A DNA stretch of 5,164 nt, taken from contig JAUILM010000475.1 of NCBI GenBank assembly GCA_030432855.1, forward strand, positions 1 to 5,164, given 5' to 3'. The translations under genes were made by a program, and so were the position numbers. The stretch comes from Bacteroidia bacterium. GTDB lineage: Bacteria > Bacteroidota > Bacteroidia > Chitinophagales > Saprospiraceae. Each line of letters begins with the position of its first letter. Position 1 is the first letter of the stretch. Under the pieces are notes generated by a model. That model searched no databases. It saw only the letters and a program-made list of their open reading frames with translations, and was not told where the DNA came from. Below, one piece after another: positions 1 through 5,164 of the stretch.

Positions 1-720
1 GCGTCCAATGGTGACCAGGTGGATGTACCCGTACTGGTAGGTACTCACCTCATGGATGCGGAGTCGGCTCAGATACTGATCCCTTGTTATGAAAAAGGCG
101 CTTCCAATCTACATAAGGAGAGTCCTGCTTTTGTGCGATTCCCATTTTTGGCTGAGGGTGTAGCCGCTCAATTTGGTGGCGAAGGTCCTGATCCCGTCGA
201 AGATGCCAGTATTAGCCAAATAGGATCTACCTGGGGTGTAGCTTTTCAAGGGTCTCATAACCGTGCATTCGCTTCCACGATTCTGAAGAGACATGTAGGA
301 CTGGGTCCTCAGGGACTGGATGCTGTTTATTGGTTGGATTACAGTGAGATGAAAGATAAGCCTACGGTCAACTATTTCAAATTACAAGGGATAGTGCCTT
401 CCGTAGGGCCGGCTATCGACATGGGGCATGTGATACGAGAGATTGTAGATGTAGAAATCAATGATACAATGCCCTATGCACTTTCGACCGTGGAAGACCG
501 TGTACGAAGGGCTAGCTATGATGTGGATGCTTTTGATAAAGTGGGAAAAACCTCTTTTGGAGACATTGAACTCGGTGAGGATGGAAGGACCCTCTGGATG
601 GTCAATTTGCATCAACGATCCATTATGACGCTTGATATTGGTCAAAAGGAGTTTGCAGTAACCGGCGAAAACCTGACCAACCATCTGATTGAAGAGTTAC
701 CAGGCATTCCTAACCTCAAT
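1..720 (+). other. Propeller-like repeat domain, first part (residues about 1-240)
   Basis: This region resembles the front domain of many Bacteroidota SdrD_B proteins, which looks like a WD40/YVTN/NHL-type beta-propeller. Visible landmarks are a conserved block at residues 74-103 (IGSTWGVAF, then FASTILKRHVGLGP, then a hydrophobic strand ending WLDY at 114) and a second block at residues 176-213 (AFDKVGKTSFGDIELGEDG, then TLWMVNL and IMTLDI). The pattern 'GDI-x-L-x-EDG-x-TLW-x-VNL' is a typical propeller blade strand pair. The likely role is protein or ligand binding outside the cell; no enzyme residues are evident. The domain resumes after the malectin domain at about residue 407, so the propeller appears interrupted. 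The family assignment comes from recognised motifs rather than a search; the blade count is not determined. Confidence 0.65.
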
Positions 721-3700
721 TTCAGATTTAGACACTGTATAAATATCGGAGGTAGCAGCAATGTAGATGGCGCCGAGTCCTTCACAGACCCTAATAAGGT
801 GGCATGGGACAAGAACCGCTACTCGCAGGGGGGTGCTGCGGGATATTCGGCATTTACAATCACTAACACCTTAAATGGTAGTGAAAAAACCAGTGCCGAA
901 GAACTGTATCAGACTTACCGAAAGGGCACTTTCAACTATGAGGTGCCAGTACCTGTAGATGAGAACTATGAAATCATCCTTCATTTTGCCGAACCTAATA
1001 ACGTGGGTACTGGCAACCGGGTCTTTGATATCTACAATGGAGATGAGCTGCTAATAGAAAGTTTTGATATCGTAGCAGCTAGTGGAGGTGCTCGCAAGGC
1101 ACATGTACTAAAACTTAATGCCACTTCCAAGGACAAGAAATTGAATCTGAGGTTCATCCCAAAAAAGGGGGAAGCTATTCTATCCGGTCTGGAAGTTATA
1201 GGCACCAGTATTTCCCAATCCGGCATTCTCCGGCCCTGGGGACTGACCTTTCGCGATGGAAGGGGATATATCGGCATTGTATCCGATGCATCCATGTCAA
1301 TGTCCCGGGATCACCTTTTTGCCTATGTGCTATCTTTTGATCCTGAGAACATTGCAGCCGGTTTTAAAGAAGAGGTGTCTTTTCCTCTTGGATACCCAAG
1401 AGAAAGAGCCTCCAATGCTGATCAGAAGAAGCCGCAACCCTTGCGATCCTCTTCCTGGCAACCCTGGGTAGATACCTGGGAGGAAACACAAATCCCCACT
1501 AAAGGAGAACCCCTTAATATTCGGAACGCACTGCTGTGTTCGTATGCACAACCCATGGTCTCTGAAATTAACTTTACCGGTGATGGTTCGATCGTCATCG
1601 GATTGATGGACCGATGGGCGCATCAGGTGGGCCATAATAATTACAACACCATATTAGGTGATCGCACCCTGATTATTGGTTATGCGTGTGGTGATATTCT
1701 GAAGGCCTTTAGCGATGGAAACGGCTCCTTCAACCTTGAGCAAACGAACTCTGATGATGGTCTTTTCTATCGGAAGGACGATGGACCCAGTTATGCAGGT
1801 GAGTTTTTTTATGAGGATTACTATGCTACCGAACTGGCACATCATGGCGAACTCATCACAGGTGGTATGGTGCTTTTTCCCGGTCGTGATGAAGTAGTTG
1901 CCACTGTCCATAATCCAAGAGAGACCCGCGTCCCTTACTTTGAATTTCGGGGACTTTTTACACAGGGACTGCACTTCTATGATGCAAGCACCGGAAAGAA
2001 AACGAGAGACTATCTCTTTGTCGATCAGTACATACTTGGCAAGGCTAATGGACTGGGAGATATAGAATTCGCAGCTTTACCACCACCACCTGCCGTGGGC
2101 AACTATGTGTGGTGCGATGCTAATGCCAATGGTGTGCAAGATCCATCAGAATATGGCATCGACGGTATCAGAATTAGACTTCTTGACAGTGAGAATGCTC
2201 TGGCTCAGGTAGCTCAACAAGTGACAAGTGGTGGAGGTGAATATTACTTCGACAACCTACTACCCAATCACTGCTACGAACTTCGGATTGATCTGGCCGA
2301 CCTGGAAGCACTCGGATATGTAGGTGGAGCCTCACCCATGCAAATTGGAGATTCAATTTCCGATTCTAACGCCGATGATCAAACCGTTCCTGGGTTTGCC
2401 ATCGCCAGGTTTTGTACCGGCAATGAAGGTATAAACCGGGATGATATAGATTTTGGTTTTCTTGGACCGGAAGCACTCGATGGATTTAAAATTGAATGTG
2501 AGGATCCAAACATCATGACAATGAATCCTCCATGTGCTTATTTCGATCTTGCAGAGGTAGCTGCCTGTGCCACCAATGCTAGCAATACAACCGTCAGACT
2601 CTATCCCAGCTTTAACGAAGCCGATAGTATGCTGAATGAGATTACCGCAGATATCCGTGTATGTGGAGCGGACAGTATTGTGTTTGCCCGTGTGATGATA
2701 AATGATGATCCATTCTGCTACGCCATTTCACAGATTCAATTACACGTACGCACCGATGGTGGTATGGATGTGGATTTTCTCACCGAAATCTGTCCCGGAG
2801 CCACCTTTGACATTCTGCAGTTTCTTCAGGAAAAAGGATTTCGCGGCGATGCAACTACGGAGATCTTCACTGATGAAAATAAGTCAATACCTTTCGTAGG
2901 AGATCTCACGGCAGTAGATCCGGGCGGTGTATTTCCATATATTCTCTACTACGATGACACCCTGGCCGATGGTGGGTGCGGCACCTGTGGGTTGGTAGAG
3001 CTGATTGCCCTGCCTGGAGCTATGATTTCTGCCGGTACACCAGATACCTTATGTGGTCTTGAGTGTCTGGATTTGACCACATTGGGCGCAGTATTCGATC
3101 CGAATGGTTCTGGTGCTACGGAAGCTCTCTGGACAACCGATGGCTACGGTACCTTCCTGGATGACAACACATTTGCCGGTGCTCGTTTCTATTGCCCGGA
3201 CTCCCTTGATCTGGTTGCAGGTGTGATTACTTTGACACTTACTGTGACCGACGATGTTTGTAATCCGATGGGCGTGTCTTCGTCTGTGCTCATATATCTT
3301 CGGTCGGATGCTCCACAGATACTGCCGCTACCTGGACCAGATACGATAGACTGCTACCATCCGTTTGCCATAGATCCAACCTTCCAGAATGATACCTTCC
3401 CCGGCTGCAGACTATTAGTAGAATGTGTGGACACATTAATAGGTACCGTGGTAGACTATGAAGTACTACTGGGGGATTGTGAAAACATCATTAAACAGGT
3501 GAAGAGAACCCTGCGCTTTACCTATAACAAGGAGGAGTATTTCTGTATGGATACGATTGCCATCCGAGCACTACCGGATACGATCGTATGTCCGCCGGAA
3601 AAAGACTCCGTGTATTGTCATGATGATTACCTGAAAGACGAGAACGGGCATCCCTCTCCCTATGTTACCGGATTTCCAATGGCCGACACTATACCATTGT

Positions 3701-5164
3701 GGCCACAGCTTCCCTCAGTATGTGACATACTGATATATTACAAGGACTGGGCGTTTGACGGCGAATGTCCGATCACTATCCGACGAGATTGGTACATCAA
3801 GAATGGTTGTACAGGCTCTTTTGATACGTGTGTGCAATGGATCATGATATTCGATACACTGGGGCCCACTATCGTTAAGGATACCACCAAGGGACGATAT
3901 GATGCTATGGGCAATTTGTTAGTACCTGCAGATGCGCATGATTGTGAAGGATATACTTACCTCCCTCCTATCATGGCGATTGATACCTGTACGGATGTCA
4001 AAATCGTGAAAGCAATTATCCCCCACGTGGCTACTGTTGCCTACGAGTACAATCCAGGCACAGGATACTGGGAATCTCATAAGCAAGTCAAGATACCCCG
4101 CACAGAAACACCGCTACCAATCTACTTTGAGGCTTATGACAACTGTCATAACGTGACTCGCGACACCTGCTACGTGATGGTAAAGGACTTTTTGAAACCT
4201 GTAGCCATCTGCGATAAAGGACTCAACGTAACACTGGAGGATACCCTCGTATGGGTATCAGCAGAATCCATAAATGAAGGAAGCTCCGATAATTGCGGAG
4301 TAAGTATGGTACTGGCCCGAAGATCAGATTGGGCTACTGCTTGTGGAATGAATCTCTGCGATGACCTGGATCTCCTGTGTGTTGGAGCGCATCATGATAG
4401 CGTTTGGTGCCCGACACTGGAGCATGATAAGAATATCAATCCGATAGAAGCACACTTCGCCAAAACACTGGAATGGTTGTGCGCTGATGGTCAGGACTGT
4501 TCTTCTCTGATACTGGCAGGATGGACATACGATCTCATTAAATATGCTACTCTGCAATGCAAAGGAAATGGGCAGATCAGTCCAGCTGCCTTCAATAAAC
4601 TGCTGGAAGACACTGCCTGTCATGTTGAGATCGCAGGAAGTGGAGACTATGACTACTATGGCAACCTGGCCTCAGCCCTCAGCCATCTTTACTGCTACAA
4701 GTTGGATTCTACGGCAGATCTTGACTTCGTTGCCAATGATACTAAGACCATCGCCTCCATGCTTTCCTTGAGGGATCAGGCCAGTCAAATCGGAGGGGGA
4801 TGGAGTAAAGAAGTGCCTTTCTGCTGTGAAGATGCCTGCCAGAATGTGACGGTGGAACTTCTGGTCATGGATTATTGGTGCAACTGGAGTAAGTGCTGGA
4901 CCATGGTGACCGTGGAGGATAAAAATCCACCTAAGATCACCCATGAACTGGGTGACATTACACTGACCTGCTCAGGATATAATGCTTTGTATGCCGAAGC
5001 CGTAGAGTCAGCCTTGCAAGGTGATTTCGAAGCCTTGCAGACAAAGCTGGGTTTCTTCGATAAGGAGCGTGAAACTGCATACGGAAGCACACCAGAGTCA
5101 TTCATTCTTTATGATCTTGAGTGTGATAGCAATTTGGTTATTAAAGATAGTCTCGTCTATGATC
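1..5164 (+). CDS. Giant modular surface protein: propeller-like, malectin, SdrD_B and HYR/Ig-like repeats (partial, both ends missing)
   Basis: Frame 1 is open over the entire window, 1721 codons with no stop, and the translation gives recognisable domains from end to end, so this is one real gene without a frameshift. The order is: propeller-like repeats (about 1-240), malectin domain (246-402), propeller-like repeats continued (407-692), SdrD_B domain (698-824), Ig/PKD-like modules (829-1102) and cysteine-rich HYR/Ig-like repeats (1105-1721). No catalytic motif was seen. By family, such proteins are exported and act in adhesion or glycan binding at the cell surface of Bacteroidota; that role is inferred. 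Start codon, ribosome binding site, signal peptide, stop codon and any type IX secretion C-terminal domain lie outside the window. Cysteine is rare in the front (4 in residues 1-697) and common in the back (45 in residues 827-1721). A database would probably name it an SdrD B-like or malectin domain-containing protein. I am sure of the gene, fairly sure of the domains, and unsure of the biological role. Confidence 0.93.
736..1206 (+). other. Malectin carbohydrate-binding domain (residues about 246-402)
   Basis: The segment has the full run of malectin (PF11721) landmarks in order: an opening INIGG strand at 247-251, a W-D-x-N-R-Y stretch around 269-274, LYQTYRKGTFNYEVPVP at 302-318, the diagnostic NYEIILHFAE at 322-331, GNRVFDIYNGDELLIESFDI at 338-357, a GGARKAHVL stretch at 362-370, and a closing strand pair with LNLRFIP (381-387) and LSGLEVIG (394-401). 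About 157 residues is the usual length of this domain. Malectin domains are beta-sandwiches that bind sugars: the animal ER protein binds di-glucosylated glycans, and bacterial copies are found attached to glycoside hydrolases and surface proteins. The ligand here is unknown. The flanks on both sides belong to the propeller-like domain, so this looks like an inserted domain. The call is strong; the sugar-binding role is family knowledge, not shown by the sequence. Confidence 0.88.
1219..2076 (+). other. Propeller-like repeat domain, second part (residues about 407-692)
   Basis: The propeller-like domain resumes with ILRPWGLTFRDGRGYIGIVSD (409-429) and LFAYVLSFDP (439-448), which in relatives is usually a 'RPWA-x-K-x-y-x-G-x-vYVGVV ... 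LRAYVYSFDP' blade. Further landmarks are WQPWVDTW (486-493), YAQPMVSEINFTGDGSIVIGLMDRW (515-539), an ACGDILKA strand (562-569), EFFYEDYY (601-608), HHGELITGGMVLFPGRDEVVATVHNP (614-639) and the closing GKANGLGDIEF (680-690). The KANGLGD ending directly before an SdrD_B domain is a recurrent arrangement in Bacteroidota proteins, which supports the family call. It probably folds together with residues 1-240 as one domain. Two cysteines (513, 563) occur here; no catalytic signature is visible. The function is unknown and most likely structural or binding. Confidence 0.65.
2077..2094 (+). other. Proline linker between propeller-like and SdrD_B domains
   Basis: Residues 693-698 read LPPPPA, with four prolines in a row at 694-697 coded by CCA CCA CCA CCT. 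The stretch lies exactly between the end of the propeller-like domain (GDIEF) and the first strand of the SdrD_B domain (VGNYVW), which marks it as an interdomain linker. The repeated CCA codons make a very short simple repeat that could vary in length between strains; that is inference. Confidence 0.7.
2092..2472 (+). other. SdrD_B (Cna-B-like) beta-sandwich domain (residues about 698-824)
   Basis: The domain opens with the hallmark VGNYVWCDANANGVQDPSE at 699-717, where D706, N708, N710 and E717 sit as in the calcium loop of SdrD_B domains (PF17210). It continues with GIDGIRIRLLD (719-729), a GGGEYYFDNLLPNHCYELRI stretch (744-763) equivalent to the usual 'G-x-Y-x-F-x-NL-x-PG-x-Y', then an acidic DSISDSNADDQT segment (344 to 355 codons before the PKD-like module ends the rigid part, at residues 744-755 plus 40) and the closing DDIDFGF (814-820). 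In staphylococcal Sdr proteins these domains bind calcium and form a rigid stalk; the same role is inferred here. Only one copy is present in the window. Three cysteines occur (705, 758, 805), which staphylococcal copies lack; 705 and 758 replace positions near the first and a middle strand and may pair. The call is strong. Confidence 0.88.
2485..3012 (+). other. Ig-like modules, poorly defined (residues about 829-1004)
   Basis: No single named domain could be assigned. The visible pattern is beta-rich, with spaced cysteines at 833, 845, 856, 888, 906, 931, 993 and 996. One part reads like the end of an Ig-like repeat common in Bacteroidota adhesins: SIVFARVMINDDPFCYAIS followed by QIQLHV (892-916), equivalent to the usual 'tvyvRv-x-n-x-x-gCy-x-x-x-x-x-L-x-V'. 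A second part begins with EICPGATFDI at 929-938 and ends with GGCGTCGLVELIAL (991-1004), again a strand bordered by cysteines. Two Ig-like modules of about 80-95 residues each would fit the length. They probably extend the stalk behind the SdrD_B domain. Boundaries are approximate and the fold is inferred. Confidence 0.5.
3013..3306 (+). other. PKD-like/Ig-like module with W-x-T-x-G-x-G-x-F motif (residues about 1005-1102)
   Basis: This module follows a pattern I recognise from Bacteroidota cell-surface proteins: a first strand with DTLCGLECLDLTTLGA (1015-1030), then ALWTTDGYGTFLDD (1042-1055), a YCPDSLDLVAGVITLTLTV stretch (1064-1082) and a final strand after DDVCNP ending VSSSVLIYL (1092-1100). 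It corresponds to the common form 'D-x-x-iC-x-g-x-x-L-x-L-x-a ... W-x-T-x-GdGtF ... Y-x-P-x-x-D-x-x-aG-x-vtLtLt'. The fold should be an immunoglobulin-like beta-sandwich of about 95 residues. Such modules are usually repeated; here only one copy is present. The likely role is stalk or adhesive surface; no ligand can be named. Confidence 0.6.
3313..3576 (+). other. Cysteine-rich HYR/Ig-like repeat 1 (residues about 1105-1192)
   Basis: The repeat starts with PQILPLPGPDTIDC (1105-1118) and ends before the next 'PDTIVC' at 1192-1197, so the two borders share the P-D-T-I-x-C signature that marks repeat starts. Inside are YEVLLGDCENIIKQVKRTLRF (1153-1173) and YFCMDTIAI (1180-1188), equivalent to the 'C-x-x-x-I-x-R-T-x-x-x-x-D-x-x-x-x-x-C-x-x-x-I' core of HYR-like modules. 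Cysteines are at 1118, 1136, 1142, 1160 and 1182. The match to a named family is weak; the fold is inferred as Ig-like from the repeat context. Confidence 0.45.
3577..3876 (+). other. Cysteine-rich HYR-like repeat 2 (residues about 1193-1292)
   Basis: It begins with DTIVCPP (1193-1199), the usual 'Cpp' start of a HYR-like module, and carries the clearest core of the set: a YKDWAFDGECPITIRRDWY stretch (1247-1265), then KNGCTGSFDTCVQWIMIFD (1267-1285), and the border phrase TLGPTIV (1286-1292). This is the Bacteroidota form of 'C-x-x-x-I-x-R-x-W-x-a-x-D-x-C-g-n-x-x-x-C-x-Q-x-I-x-v-x-D-x-x-P-x-I'. Cysteines lie at 1197, 1206, 1241, 1256, 1270 and 1277, an even number compatible with three disulfides. 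Relatives of this module occur in long arrays in secreted, often T9SS-dependent, proteins. The assignment to the HYR-like group is fairly good. Confidence 0.6.
3877..4194 (+). other. Cysteine-rich HYR-like repeat 3 (residues about 1293-1398)
   Basis: After the TLGPTIV border, this repeat has a divergent front (residues 1300-1345, with C1315 and C1330) and a typical end: IYFEAYDNCHNVTRDTCYVMV (1374-1394), matching the 'a-x-D-x-C-g-N-x-x-x-x-x-C-x-x-x-V-x-V' strand pair of HYR-like modules, followed by the border KDFLKPVAIC (1395-1404). Between them is a segment with three potential strands around YEYNPGTGYWESHKQVKI (1348-1365). The end is recognised with more confidence than the front. Confidence 0.55.
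4195..4938 (+). other. HYR-like repeat 4, split by an insertion (residues about 1399-1646)
   Basis: The front half is KPVAICDKGLNVTLEDTLVW (1399-1418) followed by SAESINEGSSDNCGVSMVLARR (1420-1441). This matches a repeat typical of Saprospirales proteins, 'PVA-x-CD-x-x-x-x-VsL-x-x-x-x-A-x-v-x-A-x-s-f-d-dGSyDnCg-x-x-x-x-x-RR'. The back half is WSKEVPFCCEDACQNVTVEL (1601-1620), then LLVMDYWCNWSKCWTMVTVED (1620-1640) and the border KNPPKI (1641-1646), matching 'W-x-x-x-V-x-FCCeD-x-x-x-x-x-x-v-x-l-x-v-x-D-x-x-g-N-x-x-x-C-x-v-x-V-x-V-x-D-x-x-P-P-x-I'. In relatives the halves are separated by only a few tens of residues; here about 150 residues lie between them. The total of about 248 residues is therefore much longer than the other repeats. 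Confidence 0.65.
4345..4800 (+). other. Insertion of about 150 residues inside HYR-like repeat 4 (residues about 1449-1600)
   Basis: I do not recognise this segment as a named domain. It lies between the ARRSDWATAC end of the front half and the WSKEVPFCCED start of the back half of repeat 4. By eye it differs from the surrounding beta-rich repeats: several stretches look helical, for example IEAHFAKTLEWLC (1482-1494), SSLILAGWTYDLIKYATLQC (1501-1520), SPAAFNKLLEDTAC (1527-1540), YGNLASALSHLYCYKL (1553-1568) and TKTIASMLSLRDQASQIGG (1581-1599). Nine cysteines (1453 to 1565) suggest it is also held by disulfides. The reading frame and codon choice continue without a visible break. It may be a small extra domain on a repeat loop; the function is unknown. 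Confidence 0.5.
4939..5164 (+). other. HYR-like repeat 5, front part only, cut by the window end (residues about 1647-1721)
   Basis: After the KNPPKI border comes THELGDITLTCSG (1647-1659), equivalent to the usual 'PPDITVSC' opening of HYR-like modules. It is followed by a stretch that looks helical, YNALYAEAVESALQGDFEALQ (1660-1680), and a second part to YDLECDSNLVIKDSLVYD (1704-1721). The typical repeat goes from the opening cysteine almost directly to an extended strand, so the helical piece looks like another loop expansion. The rest of the repeat, and whatever follows, lies beyond the window. Confidence 0.5.

Noticed and set aside
1330..1635. Open frame of 101 codons on the - strand
   Set aside because: It lies opposite the continuous frame 1 coding sequence in the propeller-like domain, has no recognisable motif, and its product does not resemble a protein family. 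The same holds for the other short frames on both strands (for example 109-294, 382-684, 1654-1974, 4324-4623 and 4672-4944 on the - strand, and 1256-1471 and 4544-4771 on the + strand).
2077..2094. CCA trinucleotide repeat as a phase-variation tract
   Set aside because: There are only three CCA units followed by CCT, and changes by whole triplets would keep the frame, so it cannot switch the gene on and off.
2116..2151. Dockerin or EF-hand calcium loop (DANANGVQDPSE, residues 706-717)
   Set aside because: The loop resembles a dockerin repeat, but the preceding VGNYVW strand and the following GIDGIRIRLL and closing DIDFGF strand identify it as the calcium loop of an SdrD_B domain.
4555..4608. 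EF-hand-like calcium loop in the insertion (GNGQISPAAFNKLLED, residues 1522-1537)
   Set aside because: The G-x-I-S-x-x-x-F spacing looks like an EF-hand, but the first loop position is Q instead of D and the twelfth is A instead of E, so the main calcium ligands are missing.
4876..4899. Thrombospondin type 1-like W-x-x-W motif (WCNWSKCW, residues 1626-1633)
   Set aside because: The position is the ordinary 'D-x-x-g-N-x-x-x-C' strand end of the HYR-like repeat, and no other features of a thrombospondin repeat surround it.
1..5164. CRISPR array, tRNA, rRNA, insertion sequence, promoter or terminator
   Set aside because: No spaced direct repeats, terminal inverted repeats, cloverleaf-type sequence or hairpin with a T-run was seen, and the whole window is occupied by coding sequence.

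Overview
The whole window is one coding sequence read on the + strand in frame 1. It runs from the first base to the last without a stop (1721 complete codons plus one base), so neither the start codon nor the stop codon is present. There is no intergenic DNA, RNA gene, mobile element, CRISPR array, promoter or terminator visible; short open frames on either strand are shadows of this gene. Below, 'residue n' means the codon at bases 3n-2 to 3n of the window, not the numbering of the full protein.

The protein is a very large, modular, presumably secreted or cell-surface protein of the type common in Bacteroidota, especially Saprospirales-like marine or sludge bacteria (Saprospiraceae, Lewinella, Haliscomenobacter and relatives). 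I infer this from the module types and from phrases I recognise as typical of that group (KANGLGD leading into an SdrD_B domain, FCCED, DNCG, and 'PVA-x-CD' repeat borders), with a base composition of roughly half G+C. The exact taxon is not established.

Layout from N to C: (1) residues about 1-240, first part of a beta-propeller-like repeat domain found at the front of many Bacteroidota SdrD_B proteins; (2) residues about 246-402, a malectin carbohydrate-binding domain that appears to be nested inside that propeller-like domain; (3) residues about 407-692, the rest of the propeller-like domain; (4) a short proline linker; (5) residues about 698-824, one SdrD_B (Cna-B-like) beta-sandwich; (6) residues about 829-1102, Ig-like and PKD-like modules; (7) residues about 1105 to the window end, a series of cysteine-rich HYR/Ig-like repeats, one of which carries an unusual insertion of about 150 residues predicted by eye to be partly helical.

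How the parts may work together (inference): the malectin domain could bind glycan at the cell surface or in polysaccharide, the SdrD_B and HYR/Ig-like repeats would form a long stalk stiffened by disulfides, and the missing C-terminus would be expected to hold a secretion/anchoring signal such as a type IX secretion C-terminal domain. None of the termini is in view, so export and anchoring cannot be checked here. The most interesting points are the nested malectin domain, the insertion in the HYR-like repeat, and the sharp change in cysteine content between the front and the back of the protein.
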